Assembly: GCF_026130165.1 (NCBI RefSeq)
Contig: NZ_JAIHOM010000034.1
Span: 1-45,669, forward strand
DNA length: 45,669 nucleotides
Direction of reading: 5' to 3'
Source of the DNA: Spirulina subsalsa FACHB-351
Lineage (GTDB): Bacteria > Cyanobacteriota > Cyanobacteriia > Cyanobacteriales > Spirulinaceae
A program made the translations under genes and the position numbers. Below the pieces are notes generated by a model. The model had not been told where the DNA came from. It made no database searches and saw only the letters and a program-made list of their open reading frames with translations. Each line of letters starts with the position of its first letter. Position 1 is the first letter of the stretch. Positions 1 through 9,586 of the stretch are shown here, one piece after another.

Positions 1-111
1 TATGTGCCAAAAAATTAGCTATGTACACTGGTTTAAAGAGCTAGTCCCACCTGGTTAAATTTACCTCTTGACAGGGTTACTATGTCCATTTTTACCTAGT
101 TCATAAGTACC

Positions 112-588
112 GATTCAACACTTCTGGCATTATAGGTCATTTCAACATATTTAAATATAAATCCCCTCACATAGCCCTCAAATGTTTCAATACCTCATAG
201 GCATTATAGGTCATTTCAACGAGGGTAAAAATTACCCTCCAGGATGTACTCGATGGTTCGGCATGTTTCAATACCTCATAGGCATTATAGGTCATTTCAA
301 CCGCCGGCCTCACTTCTTTGATGAGTTAAGCATGATGTTTCAATACCTCATAGGCATTATAGGTCATTTCAACCTGTTCTACTCGGCCGTGATGGCGGAA
401 TACGAAGGTTTCAATACCTCATAGGCATTATAGGTCATTTCAACGCAGAGATGGAATTGTGATAGACGCAAGACAGGCTGTTTCAATACCTCATAGGCAT
501 TATAGGTCATTTCAACCCGCTACTTGCCTTAACTTGTAATATCGGTCTTTAGTTTCAATACCTCATAGGCATTATAGGTCATTTCAAC
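112..588 (-). CRISPR. CRISPR array, 6 perfect 37-bp repeats plus one degenerate terminal repeat
   Basis: Six identical 37-bp repeats start at 184, 265, 337, 408, 480 and 552. A degraded copy lies at about 112-146: its right half is intact and its left half is eroded and about 2 nt short. Spacers are 147-183 (37 nt), 221-264 (44), 302-336 (35), 374-407 (34), 445-479 (35) and 517-551 (35). Read on the minus strand the repeat ends in ATTGAAAC, the usual 3' end of cyanobacterial crRNA repeats. The degenerate repeat would then be leader-distal, which agrees with a leader to the right. No cas gene is in the window, so the subtype is not assigned; the repeat resembles cyanobacterial type I-D/III repeats. 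The orientation is an inference from two agreeing signs. Confidence 0.96.
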
Positions 589-760
589 TGCGGCAGCTTG
601 AAAACCTTGTGCAGTAGGCTTTTCCCACCTAGTTTGCGCGACACCCACAAAAGAACTATAACACAGCCACCCAGAAAAGACAAGAAAAGGCTGAAACCCT
701 TGTCCTGTAAGGTGCGCGACACCCTCCAAAGCCCAACACACAGCAAAACCAGAGCCAGCT
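589..760 (-). promoter_or_regulatory. probable CRISPR leader with a duplicated module
   Basis: This non-coding stretch lies between the last perfect repeat and tldD, on the side expected for the leader if the array is transcribed leftward. TGCGCGACACCC occurs twice, at 635-646 and 713-724. Each copy is accompanied on its left by a related block, TGAAAACCTTGT at 599-610 and TGAAACCCTTGT at 692-703. On the minus strand each module reads GGGTGTCGCGCA, then a spacer, then ACAAGG-TTTCA. A further GTCGCGCAAAAT lies near 809-820. The promoter itself was not located. The leader call rests on position and on similarity to remembered cyanobacterial leaders. Confidence 0.55.
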
Positions 761-819
761 TGAGTTCCAGCCATTTTCAAACTACCCGTCTAAAAAACAC
801 CTACCCCGTCGCGCAAAAT

Positions 820-2217
820 CTAATCCGCCTCTCCCCCCACAACTACCTGATTAATGCGGAGACTTGGGCCACCACAGCCCACCGCTAAACCACTTTGTCC
901 CCCCTTGCCACATCCCCCCGACTCATCCCAGTAGAAATCATCCCCAATGGCCTCAATATTCGCCAACGTCTTGAACACATTGCCCGCCAGCGTCACATCC
1001 CGCACCGGTTCCGCTAACTCCCCATTGCGAATCATCCAAGCTTCCCCAGCCGTAAACGTGAACATCTCCCCATTAGTCATCCCCCCTAACCAGTTTTTAG
1101 CATAAACCCCTTCCCGAATATCTGAATATAACTCTCTGACAGGGGTTTTTCCCCGTTCAATCCAAGTATTCGTCATGCGGACAATAGGGGGATAAAAATA
1201 ATTGATACAGCGTGCGTTACCCGTGGGTTTTTCCCCTAACTTACCAGCCGTTTCCCGAGAATGTAAGCGCCCCACTAACACCCCATCCCGGATTAACTGA
1301 GTCGTGGTGGCCCGGGTGCCTTCGTCGTCGTAGAAATAACTGCCCCGGTGTCCGGGAGGGGCTGCCCCGTCATAGATTTGTAAATCAGGGGGGCCAAAGC
1401 GCTTACCCATAGTCATCACTTCCAACAAATCCGGGTTTTCATAGGCCATATCAGCCTCAGAGAGGTGTCCAAAGGCCTCATGAACGAACAAACCCGTCAG
1501 AATGGGGTCGATCACGACCGGGTAGACTTTGCCCCGTACAGAGGGCAGAGAGAGGGCAGAGACAGCCCGTTGTGCTGCCCCTTGTACTTGGTTTTCTAGG
1601 TTCAGTAGGTCTTCGTAACCATTGCGGGAGCCGGTGGTTTCTCGTCCTGTTTGTACAGTGTCTCCCTGTCGGGCTGTGGCGGAAAAGCGCATTTCCATGT
1701 CTGCCCAAGATTGCTCAATCAGAGTGCCTTCGGAGGTAGCGAGGAGAATGGTTTGAGTGCTGTCATTGTAGCGGACTGAAGTGGTGGTGATTTGGGGGTT
1801 GTAGTGGCGGAGGAGGTTGTTGTAGCGATCGCACAATTGTTTTTTCTCACTCAAGGGAACATGACGCGGATCCGTTCCCATCAAAGGCAGTGTACAGTTA
1901 ATTTGCACCGGGTCAATCGGCGCTAATAGGGTTTCCTCTTCCCCCACCAAACGAGCCGCACTAATAGCTTCCGAGACACGCTCATCTAGGCTAGAAATTT
2001 GATTAAAACTCGCAAAACCCCAGCCCCCCTTATAACAAGCCCGCACCTGCCCCCCCAAGGATACCCCTTCCGTTAACGTTTCCAGAGTTTCACCCCGTAA
2101 TAAAATCTCCGTGCCTTGAGAGGATTCTAGGCGAATGGCGAGAAAGTCTACAGTGTGTCGATAGCGAGCAATTAAATCCGTCAATAGCTCTTTCTGGTCG
2201 CTGAGTAGGTGGGACAT
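820..2217 (-). CDS. tldD: TldD/PmbA family metalloprotease (TldD)
   Basis: The protein has about 465 residues, the usual TldD length. Family knowledge: TldD with TldE/PmbA forms a cytosolic zinc protease that processes unfolded or modified peptides. The zinc motif HEAFGH (HExxxH) is visible in the middle, followed by the conserved stretch GTRATTTQLIRDGVLVG and, near the end, a Gly/Cys-rich segment around GGCGKGGQSG typical of TldD. The ATG at 2215-2217 is preferred because the upstream start adds ten residues unlike the family. No tldE partner is in the window. The stop is only about 230 bp from the CRISPR repeats, and both would be transcribed leftward, so read-through into the leader is possible. 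Confidence 0.93.
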   Translation of the reverse strand: MSHLLSDQKELLTDLIARYRHTVDFLAIRLESSQGTEILLRGETLETLTEGVSLGGQVRACYKGGWGFASFNQISSLDERVSEAISAARLVGEEETLLAPIDPVQINCTLPLMGTDPRHVPLSEKKQLCDRYNNLLRHYNPQITTTSVRYNDSTQTILLATSEGTLIEQSWADMEMRFSATARQGDTVQTGRETTGSRNGYEDLLNLENQVQGAAQRAVSALSLPSVRGKVYPVVIDPILTGLFVHEAFGHLSEADMAYENPDLLEVMTMGKRFGPPDLQIYDGAAPPGHRGSYFYDDEGTRATTTQLIRDGVLVGRLHSRETAGKLGEKPTGNARCINYFYPPIVRMTNTWIERGKTPVRELYSDIREGVYAKNWLGGMTNGEMFTFTAGEAWMIRNGELAEPVRDVTLAGNVFKTLANIEAIGDDFYWDESGGCGKGGQSGLAVGCGGPSLRINQVVVGGEAD

Positions 2218-2275
2218 GGTGAATTCAAAACCACAACAGGGCAACATTATCCCCTATTCCTCTAGGATACTGGAA

Positions 2276-2425
2276 GGAAAAGCCAAAAAACATTACAATG
2301 TTCGACTGACTCAACAACCTTCTGGGGAAGAAACTCAGCCCATTGCAGTTGGTGTTGACCCTGGACAACTGTATTCCGGTGTTGGGGTGCAATCCCCCAA
2401 AGCCACCCTAGTTCAGCTTTTAGCC
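2276..2425 (+). pseudogene. remnant of an RRXRR/IscB-like protein (RuvC-I portion)
   Basis: A short open stretch encodes about 50 residues, including PSGEETQPIAVGVDPGQLYSG. This matches remembered cyanobacterial RRXRR-domain proteins, relatives of IscB, around the first RuvC motif (VGVDPG). The N-terminal RRXRR segment is missing and the sequence becomes unrelated after KATLVQLLA. The downstream RuvC-II, HNH and RuvC-III parts are absent. I read this as a decayed fragment of an IscB-type mobile gene. It lies divergently from tldD and just upstream of the PepSY-type gene. The family assignment is from memory of homologues, not a search. Confidence 0.6.
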
Positions 2426-2547
2426 AGAGCAAATGGACTGGTGGTGAGCCGACAATCTATTGCTTGCTTCGGGGGCATCGAACCCCACTCAGCAAGCGCT
2501 CCTATCCCTCCGCACCCACAAGGGGATGCGGTTTCTCGGAGAAATTC

Positions 2548-2865
2548 ATGAATAAACGTCTATTTCGTCAACTTCACCGTACCCTAGCCCCGATTATTAT
2601 TTTGCCCTTTTTAGTCACCGCCCTAACTGGGATTAGTTACCGCTTAGGGAAAAGCTGGTTTGGTTTATCTCGGGACCAAGTGCATTGGTTAATGACGGTT
2701 CATGAAGGAGAATATCTCGGCCCTTTTTTAGAACCCATTTATGTACTGCTCAATGGTTTAGGTCTGTTGTTTATGATTGGCACCGGAACCTATATGGTAA
2801 TTCAGAGTTGGCAACCTCAGCGTTGGTTTCGTCCTCGGGAAAAGCAGGAGGAAGGAAAGGACTGA
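2548..2865 (+). CDS. PepSY-associated transmembrane-type small membrane protein
   Basis: A 105-residue protein. Its N-terminus, RQLHRTLAPIIILPFLVTAL followed by TGISYR, is the typical first helix of PepSY-associated TM proteins. A second hydrophobic helix lies at about residues 62-90 (PIYVLLNGLGLLFMIGTGTYMV), then a basic and acidic cytosolic tail. Such proteins sit in the plasma membrane, some as parts of iron-reductase-like systems; here only a short two-helix form is present and no PepSY domain is visible. GGAGA lies about 5 nt before the ATG. The start is immediately after the IscB-like relic. Function is not established. Confidence 0.8.
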   Translation: MNKRLFRQLHRTLAPIIILPFLVTALTGISYRLGKSWFGLSRDQVHWLMTVHEGEYLGPFLEPIYVLLNGLGLLFMIGTGTYMVIQSWQPQRWFRPREKQEEGKD

Positions 2866-2928
2866 TTGATTGAAGCTCAACAGTTTTTTCAAGCTTTGTT
2901 CAGGTATTTGCCCAACAGGAATATACTC

Positions 2929-3000
2929 TTGACCTCCCACGACTGCCGTGGGTTTGATGGCTCACCAAACCCCTCAGACAATGCACAGCCTTGTCCGAAC
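2929..3000 (-). mobile_element. orphan IS200/IS605-like right end / omega-RNA-like segment
   Basis: On the minus strand three consecutive stem-loops can be drawn: GACAA/TTGTC, then GGGTTTG/CAAACCC with a 9-nt loop, then CCCACG/CGTGGG (2936-2952) with a 5-nt loop. The run ends in GGGAGGTCAAG, the kind of terminus seen at right ends of IS200/IS605 elements. No tnpB or tnpA adjoins it. It lies between the PepSY-type gene and carB, antisense to the carB upstream region. It could be a solo transposon end, a guide-RNA relic or a chance terminator; structure and end motif favour the first. Confidence 0.42.
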
Positions 3001-3106
3001 CTAATTTCTCATGGCGTAAGCTAAAAAGATTTGGAGCAAACCTAGGGTAAGTTAAATCCCTGCTATAGAATAATCTGGACAAAAAACCCTATGCTTGATA
3101 ATCACT

Positions 3107-6100
3107 ATGCCTCGTCGCGAAGACCTACAAAAAATCCTAATCCTCGGTTCTGGCCCGATTGTCATTGGCCAAGCTTGTGAGTTTGACTACTCAGGGACAC
3201 AAGCTTGTAAAGCCTTACGTCAGGAAGGATACGAGGTGGTGCTGGTGAACTCTAACCCAGCTTCCATTATGACGGACCCCGAGACGGCAGACCGCACTTA
3301 TATTGAACCGTTGACTCCTGATATTGTGGAGCAGGTTTTAGCGAAAGAACGCCCGGATGCCTTATTACCGACAATGGGAGGACAAACGGCGTTAAACATA
3401 GCCGTGACTCTGGCGAAAACGGGGGTTTTGGAACGCTATGGGGTGGAGTTAATCGGCGCGAAGTTGGACGCGATTGAGAAAGCAGAAGATCGTCTGTTGT
3501 TTAAACAGGCCATGCAGAAAATTGGGGTGGGGGTTTGTCCTTCCGGGATTGCCTGTAATTTAAACGAAGCGCGGGAAATCGCCCAAGAAATCGGCTCTTA
3601 TCCGTTAATTATTCGTCCGGCCTTTACCTTAGGGGGTACGGGGGGCGGTATCGCCTATAACCAAGAAGAGTATGAGGAAATGGCTCAGGCCGGGATGGAT
3701 GCCTCTCCGATGAGTCAGATTCTCGTGGAGCGCTCTTTGTTGGGTTGGAAAGAGTATGAGCTAGAGGTGATGCGGGATTTGGCGGATAATGTAGTCATTA
3801 TCTGTAGTATTGAGAACTTCGACCCGATGGGGGTGCATACGGGGGACTCCATTACAGTCGCTCCGGCACAAACTTTAACCGATAAGGAGTATCAACGCCT
3901 GCGGGATGCTTCGATTAAGATTATTCGGGAAATTGGGGTAGAAACTGGGGGGTCTAATATCCAGTTTGCCGTGAATCCGGTGGATGGGGATGTGATTGTG
4001 ATTGAGATGAACCCCCGGGTGTCGCGGTCTTCGGCCTTGGCTTCTAAGGCGACGGGGTTCCCCATTGCTAAGTTTGCGGCTAAGTTGGCGGTGGGTTATA
4101 CCTTGGATGAGATTAAAAACGATATCACCAAACAAACTCCGGCTTCTTTTGAACCGACGATTGATTATGTGGTGACGAAGATTCCCCGCTTTGCCTTTGA
4201 GAAATTCCCCGGTACAAAGCCTGTGTTAACGACTCAGATGAAGTCGGTGGGTGAGGCGATGGCCATTGGTCGGACATTTCAGGAGTCCTTCCAAAAAGCG
4301 TTACGGTCCCTGGAAACCGGGCGTTTTGGTTTTGGCTGCGATCGCACTGAAACCCTACCCACCCTCTCTCAAGTGCGTTCTACCCTGCGAACCCCTAACC
4401 CAGAGCGGGTTTTCGGCATCTACCACGCGATGAAGTTAGGGATGACGGTCGAAGAAATCTTTGAACTGACGGCCATTGACCCCTGGTTTTTGGATAAACT
4501 GTCTCAGTTGTTAGTGACCGAACGGTTTTTGAAACAAACCCCCCTGACTGAAATCACAGCAGACCAAATGTGGGGGGTCAAACAACAAGGATTTAGCGAT
4601 CGCCAGATTGCCTTTGCCACCAAAACCAACGAGGATCAAGTCCGCCGCTACCGTAAAGAATTAGGCGTGATTCCCGTCTACAAAATGGTAGACACTTGCG
4701 CCGCAGAATTTGCCGCTAGCACCCCCTACTATTACTCCACCTACGAGCGTTCAGAGTCAGAAGTCGCCCCCTCCGACCGCGCCAAAGTGATGATTCTCGG
4801 CGGTGGCCCCAACCGCATTGGTCAGGGGATTGAATTTGACTACTGTTGCTGTCATGCCTCCTACGCCTTACGCGACACAGGCTTTGAGACAATTATGGTC
4901 AACTCCAACCCCGAAACCGTCTCCACCGACTACGACACCAGCGATCGCCTGTATTTTGAACCCCTAACCAAAGAAGATGTCTTAAACATCATCGAGGCCG
5001 AAAGTCCTCAAGGGATCATCGTCCAATTTGGCGGTCAAACCCCCCTCAAATTAGCTGTTCCCCTGCAAAAATTCCTCGAAACCTACAGTCCCACCCAAAT
5101 CTGGGGAACCACTCCCGACTCCATCGACATCGCCGAAGACCGGGAGCGCTTTGAGAAAATCCTCCATGAATTAGACATCAAACAACCCCCCAACGGCATC
5201 GCCCGGAGTTATGAGGAAGCACTGGCGATCGCCAACCGCATCACCTACCCCGTCGTCGTGCGCCCCTCCTACGTTCTCGGCGGCCGAGCCATGGAAATTG
5301 TCTACTCCGACGAAGAACTAGAACGGTACATGACCTTTGCCGTCCAAGTCGAACCCGACCACCCCATCCTAATTGACAAATTCCTCGAAAACGCCGTAGA
5401 GGTTGATGTAGACTCCATCACCGACCACACCGGACAAGTCGTCATCGGCGGCATCATGGAACACATCGAACAAGCAGGCATCCACTCCGGCGACTCCGCT
5501 TGTTCCCTCCCCTACACCTCCCTCTCCCAAGCGTCGGTAGACACCATACGCACCTGGACCGTGCGCATTGCCCAAGCCCTCAAAGTCGTCGGCTTAATGA
5601 ACATTCAATACGCCGTACAAGGGGATACCGTCTACATCCTAGAAGCCAATCCCCGCGCCTCTCGCACCGTTCCCTACGTCTCCAAAGCCACCGGAGTCCC
5701 CTTAGCCCGCATGGCCTCCCTCGTCATGTCCGGAAAAAGTTTAGCCGAACTCAACTTTACCGAAGAACCCAAACTGCGTCACGTTGCCGTTAAAGAGGCC
5801 GTCCTACCCTTTAATAAATTCCCCGGTGCTGACACCTTATTGGGGCCAGAAATGCGCTCCACCGGGGAAGTGATGGGCATTGACCAAACCTTTGGGAAAG
5901 CCTTCGCCAAAGCCGAAATCGCCGCCGGGGAAAAACTGCCCCTCTCCGGCACCGTCTTTGTCTCCACCAACGACCGAGATAAACCCCTTGTCGTCCCCAT
6001 TGTCAAAGACTTTATCGAACTCGGCTTTAAAATCATTGCCACAGCCGGAACCTATCAAGTCTTGAAAGAACAGGGTGTTCCAGCCGAATTAGTCCTCAAA

Positions 6101-6340
6101 CTCCATGAAGGTCGTCCTCACGTCTTGGATGCCATCAAAAACGAGCAAATCCAACTGATTATCAACACCCCATCTGGTCAAGAAGCACGGGAAGACGGTA
6201 TCTTAATCCGTCGGACTTGTTTAGCCTACAAAATCCCCCTAATCACCACCTTAGCCGGGGCAAAAGCGACAGTTTCCGCTATTCGCATCCTGCAAACTGA
6301 ACCGTTAGGGGTGAAAGCTTTACAGGATTATATTTACTAG
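3107..6340 (+). CDS. carB: carbamoyl-phosphate synthase, large subunit
   Basis: A protein of about 1077 residues, the standard CarB size. It makes carbamoyl phosphate from bicarbonate, ATP and glutamine-derived ammonia for arginine and pyrimidine synthesis, with CarA as glutaminase. Two homologous ATP-grasp halves are visible: the first opens with [20 protein letters not shown], the second with [20 protein letters not shown] near residue 565. A C-terminal MGS-like regulatory domain follows (ISTNDRDK-type segment onward). The ATG at 3107 gives the conserved [10 protein letters not shown] start; the TTG at 3095 would add four residues. carA is not in the window. Confidence 0.97.
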   Translation: MPRREDLQKILILGSGPIVIGQACEFDYSGTQACKALRQEGYEVVLVNSNPASIMTDPETADRTYIEPLTPDIVEQVLAKERPDALLPTMGGQTALNIAVTLAKTGVLERYGVELIGAKLDAIEKAEDRLLFKQAMQKIGVGVCPSGIACNLNEAREIAQEIGSYPLIIRPAFTLGGTGGGIAYNQEEYEEMAQAGMDASPMSQILVERSLLGWKEYELEVMRDLADNVVIICSIENFDPMGVHTGDSITVAPAQTLTDKEYQRLRDASIKIIREIGVETGGSNIQFAVNPVDGDVIVIEMNPRVSRSSALASKATGFPIAKFAAKLAVGYTLDEIKNDITKQTPASFEPTIDYVVTKIPRFAFEKFPGTKPVLTTQMKSVGEAMAIGRTFQESFQKALRSLETGRFGFGCDRTETLPTLSQVRSTLRTPNPERVFGIYHAMKLGMTVEEIFELTAIDPWFLDKLSQLLVTERFLKQTPLTEITADQMWGVKQQGFSDRQIAFATKTNEDQVRRYRKELGVIPVYKMVDTCAAEFAASTPYYYSTYERSESEVAPSDRAKVMILGGGPNRIGQGIEFDYCCCHASYALRDTGFETIMVNSNPETVSTDYDTSDRLYFEPLTKEDVLNIIEAESPQGIIVQFGGQTPLKLAVPLQKFLETYSPTQIWGTTPDSIDIAEDRERFEKILHELDIKQPPNGIARSYEEALAIANRITYPVVVRPSYVLGGRAMEIVYSDEELERYMTFAVQVEPDHPILIDKFLENAVEVDVDSITDHTGQVVIGGIMEHIEQAGIHSGDSACSLPYTSLSQASVDTIRTWTVRIAQALKVVGLMNIQYAVQGDTVYILEANPRASRTVPYVSKATGVPLARMASLVMSGKSLAELNFTEEPKLRHVAVKEAVLPFNKFPGADTLLGPEMRSTGEVMGIDQTFGKAFAKAEIAAGEKLPLSGTVFVSTNDRDKPLVVPIVKDFIELGFKIIATAGTYQVLKEQGVPAELVLKLHEGRPHVLDAIKNEQIQLIINTPSGQEAREDGILIRRTCLAYKIPLITTLAGAKATVSAIRILQTEPLGVKALQDYIY

Positions 6341-6348
6341 AACGCTCG

Positions 6349-6422
6349 TTAACATCTCCCCGGGTTGAAACCCTAGGGCAACTTAAGAATCTCCCGTTGC
6401 AGGATAGCTTAACGGGAGATTC
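6349..6422 (-). terminator. hairpin region 3' of carB; terminator and possible orphan IS605 right end
   Basis: A perfect 12-bp stem, GAATCTCCCGTT (6387-6398) with AACGGGAGATTC (6411-6422), sits between the convergent carB and helicase genes. It can act as a terminator in both directions, though no long T run follows. Read on the minus strand, the region continues into a small GGGT/ACCC hairpin (6362-6373) and ends in GGGGAGATGTTAA. That layout and terminus resemble the other IS605-like ends in this window. The hairpin is certain; the transposon origin is inference. Confidence 0.6.
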
Positions 6423-6424
6423 TC

Positions 6425-8773
6425 TTAATTGTTGGCTGATTTGGGCTGACGGAGAAACGCCTCTAGTGCTTTTAACACGGTGGCAGGTTCTTTGTTCTGC
6501 AAATTGTCTCCCCCCTGTCGAGAAAACACACTCCAACGAAAAGGGCATTTTTGGGCGGCCGACATCCAGAGGAGACGTTTAGCGCGGGTCATAGCGACGT
6601 AGAATAAACGGTATTCTTCCGCCTGTTTCAGTTGATTGGCCAGTTGCCAGGCCTCTTGAGGGTTAGGGAGGGGCGTGGGGTCGTGGGAGTCGGTGGTTTG
6701 GTCTAAGTGGCGATTATGGACAGCGACACGAACCTGAGCGCGGGCAATTTCGGGAAGGGTGAAGTCACCTAAAAACTGAGCAGAACGGGGAATCCAAGGG
6801 CTGCCCGGGAGAATGTCGTGATGGAGGAAGGGCAGAAAGACATAATCCCAGTCCAGACCTTTGGCTTTGTGCATGGTGATGATGGTGACTTGACCCGGTT
6901 TGATTTCTGGCTGCTCCTCCGGTTCTTCGTTAATGTTTTCAAAGTCCTCGGAGCTTACCATGTCTTGTAAAACGCTGATGATAGCTTTGAGGGAGCGATT
7001 CCTTGGGAAGGCCTCGCCAACGCCTTCCATTTGTCGCCACACCCGATCCGCCAGTTTCTGCACGGTGGCCAGTTCCCCACTTTGATAACCTAAAGTCATG
7101 CCGAAAAAGGAAATCAGTTGATAATATGGCAGTTCTAACCGAGCGTTGAGCATTTGGCAACAGGCTTTACGAGCGATTTGTACGGGCTTTTTTTGGGGCG
7201 GATCCAAGGGGGTGGGATAGAGAAATTGTTCCGGCGCTGTGGCGAGAGCGTTCAGGTCTTGGGTCGGGATGATCTCCCGTTTATCTAAGACTTCGAGGGC
7301 AGCTTTCAGGTTATCGGGGGAGTGGGGGCGATCCACAAATTGCAAGAGTTTCAGCATTTCGTTGGGGATCTCAGACTGTCGTCCCCCTGCTCCGACTTCA
7401 TGAACCTTAATCTTGGTCACTTTTTCCCATTCTGCCAGTTGTTCCCCAATGAAGCGACCTTGACGATTTTCCCGCACTAAAATGGCGGCGCTGTGGTGGG
7501 GGTTTTCTGTCAGTAGTTGTTGGATACGCTGGCCAATTTGCTCCACTGTTTGATAGATGTCCTCGGGATAGTGGATTTCTACTCCTTGAGCGGTGGGGGG
7601 TGGGTTAGGTTGGGGATCGTGGGGATCAACGGGGCAGATATCTTGGTCGCGAAAGGGACGATTTTGGGCATCGTTGGGATTCCAAGTTTTATTAACCCAG
7701 TGCAGGACATAGTTAGCCGCTTTGAGGATGGGGGTACAACTCCGTCCGGCTTGATTCATGGTGGCTAGACGAGTTCCGTCCCGAGACGCTACGCGAGCGC
7801 ACTGCTCACAAAAATGATTGAAATAAATGGGATCAGCCGGGGTAAAGGTGGAGTTAATGGCTTGATTAGGATCTCCCACCCGCACTATATTGGGATCTGG
7901 GCTACCTTCTACTGGAGTGGCCAGAATCTCTAAGAGTTCAGTTTGTAAGGGGGTGGAGTCTTGGGCTTCGTCTTCAAAAACGGCAAAAACTTGATCTTGC
8001 CAGATTGGCCGCGGTTTCGGGCTATCTAAAACCCGCCGGGCGGCCAGAATCATGTCATCATAATCAATAAAATTCCGACGCTCCATGAGTTGCTGGACTT
8101 TGGTATATAGACCCGCCGCTATTGTTAAGGTTTGATAGGGATCTTCCACCCCAGCGCTCACCTCCCGCAACTCCTCCGGCATGAAGCCGGAACTTTTCGC
8201 CTCTTGAATAACCGTCATGGCTAACTTGGGTAAAACTTCCGTGCGCAACACCGACTGACGGCGTAAACGTTCGGCTTCTTCTCCGTCAAATTCAGTCCCT
8301 TCTAACAGGGTTTGATAGAGGGCGGGATTTTCCCGAATCCACTGTTCCACTGCCTCTTTTACGAGATAGTGGTTTTGATTGGGGGAGATGAGGGTGAAGG
8401 TTTCTAAATCAATGCCCGAGGCTTCCGGATGACGGGAGGCAATACTAAAGGCTAATCCGTGTAAGGTATAGACTTGAAAGCCCAGTTGGGGCAGTCTGAG
8501 GGCTTGGAGATTCTTCTTAACTTTGCTTTTAATACTGGCGGCGGCGGTTCGGGTAAAGGTGACTAGAATCAACTGTTTGCGGCCATTGAGTTGATGACGA
8601 GCAATGGCGATCGCTGCCCCCACCGCCATACTGTGGGATTTGCCAGCCCCCGGCACCGCAGAAACCGCTAAACGCCCTCCTTGCCAATCGGCTAAACTGC
8701 GCTGTCCGGGGCGCAGGCCTTGGCGTAACTGGGTTAGGGTTTCCTCTTGCAAGCTAGAAACTAGCGTATCCAT
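6425..8773 (-). CDS. UvrD/Rep-type superfamily 1 DNA helicase
   Basis: A 782-residue ATP-dependent helicase. The Walker A motif is AVPGAGKS near residue 40, motif II is EDEAQD near 266, and motif VI is YVAMTRAKR near 727. MHKAKGLDWDYVF, the UvrD-like motif V region, precedes it. The family unwinds DNA in repair or replication restart. This is a cyanobacterial member rather than canonical UvrD/PcrA, which has a different C-terminal end. The ATG is only 3 nt downstream of the hydroxylase stop, so the two are probably co-transcribed, with coupling likely. No nuclease domain is visible. Confidence 0.9.
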   Translation of the reverse strand: MDTLVSSLQEETLTQLRQGLRPGQRSLADWQGGRLAVSAVPGAGKSHSMAVGAAIAIARHQLNGRKQLILVTFTRTAAASIKSKVKKNLQALRLPQLGFQVYTLHGLAFSIASRHPEASGIDLETFTLISPNQNHYLVKEAVEQWIRENPALYQTLLEGTEFDGEEAERLRRQSVLRTEVLPKLAMTVIQEAKSSGFMPEELREVSAGVEDPYQTLTIAAGLYTKVQQLMERRNFIDYDDMILAARRVLDSPKPRPIWQDQVFAVFEDEAQDSTPLQTELLEILATPVEGSPDPNIVRVGDPNQAINSTFTPADPIYFNHFCEQCARVASRDGTRLATMNQAGRSCTPILKAANYVLHWVNKTWNPNDAQNRPFRDQDICPVDPHDPQPNPPPTAQGVEIHYPEDIYQTVEQIGQRIQQLLTENPHHSAAILVRENRQGRFIGEQLAEWEKVTKIKVHEVGAGGRQSEIPNEMLKLLQFVDRPHSPDNLKAALEVLDKREIIPTQDLNALATAPEQFLYPTPLDPPQKKPVQIARKACCQMLNARLELPYYQLISFFGMTLGYQSGELATVQKLADRVWRQMEGVGEAFPRNRSLKAIISVLQDMVSSEDFENINEEPEEQPEIKPGQVTIITMHKAKGLDWDYVFLPFLHHDILPGSPWIPRSAQFLGDFTLPEIARAQVRVAVHNRHLDQTTDSHDPTPLPNPQEAWQLANQLKQAEEYRLFYVAMTRAKRLLWMSAAQKCPFRWSVFSRQGGDNLQNKEPATVLKALEAFLRQPKSANN

Positions 8774-8776
8774 GAC

Positions 8777-9259
8777 TTACCACCAACGTAATTCTAAATA
8801 ACTGCGATCGCCTAATTTTTGCTCCTCCTCCGTCAACCAATCCACCACCTTATAAGTCCCAAACACCCGATCCCACCAATCCACCCCCAGACCAAAATTA
8901 TGATGCCACATCCCATATTTATGATGGACATAATGAACAGGCATTTTCATCCAGAAACACTTGGTCGGGTTTTCATGTTGTAACTGGTGAGCATAGGCAG
9001 AAAACGCCGCATAAACTAGCCCCCCCAAAAACCAGCCAATGCCCGCCTCCCAAGACACCCAAAACAAGGCCAACATGGGGAGAAAACTGCCCTTCACATA
9101 ATCCCGAAACTCCCACAGCACCCCCTGACCTTCATTGCGACGGTGATGATCTCGATGACGCTCTCCAATGCGGGCATTCACGTGCATCAGGCGATGAATC
9201 CAATATTCTACCAAACTGGCTAATACAAAGGAACCCACAAAACAAAGCACACCAACCAT
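8777..9259 (-). CDS. fatty-acid hydroxylase / sterol desaturase family membrane protein
   Basis: About 160 residues with the eight-plus histidine di-iron signature: HRLMH, HRDHH, HQLQH and HYVHHKYGMWHH, in that order. Hydrophobic helices lie before the first box and between the second and third. Members insert oxygen or a double bond into membrane lipids or carotenoids; the substrate here is unknown. The ATG at 9257-9259 has GAGGAG 12 nt upstream; a TTG at 9283 would add eight residues. It is the first gene of a run with the helicase and is divergent from the alpha-oxoamine synthase gene. Confidence 0.88.
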   Translation of the reverse strand: MVGVLCFVGSFVLASLVEYWIHRLMHVNARIGERHRDHHRRNEGQGVLWEFRDYVKGSFLPMLALFWVSWEAGIGWFLGGLVYAAFSAYAHQLQHENPTKCFWMKMPVHYVHHKYGMWHHNFGLGVDWWDRVFGTYKVVDWLTEEEQKLGDRSYLELRWW

Positions 9260-9586
9260 GATGATTCTGCACTCCTCGTTCAACGAAATACAATGTACTG
9301 CTTATTGTGCCATTGTTGTCGCCTCCTAGGTTGAAGACTCAAGCAGACGACACAACAGGAAAGCTTCATAAAAATTAAAGAAGTTTGGTATGATGCTAGC
9401 TCAAATAGCCATCAATTATTTTTTTAATGGAATCGACCTGAAACTCTAACCCCCCAGCCACGTCATTAGCCGAGAGTGTAGAGACAACAGACTCCCCCCG
9501 GAGTATCCCCTCCCTTATCCCAACTCGTACACACGGCCAACTGACTTCGATATACTAAACCACTAAATAATGTGAAGGAGTGAACG
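9260..9586. promoter_or_regulatory. divergent intergenic region between hydroxylase and oxoamine synthase genes
   Basis: This 327-bp non-coding region must hold the promoters of both flanking genes. A plausible plus-strand extended -10 is TGGTATGAT at about 9386-9394, with TTCATA 18 nt upstream as a weak -35. Another TATACT lies near 9551. GAAGGAG at 9574-9580, 6 nt before the GTG at 9587, is a strong ribosome-binding site that fixes the synthase start. No hairpin or operator was recognised with confidence. Confidence 0.45.

Noticed and set aside
182-424. 80-residue open frame with repeated FQYLIGIIGHFN
   Set aside because: It is a translation of the CRISPR repeats and spacers; each repeat plus spacer only happens to stay open.
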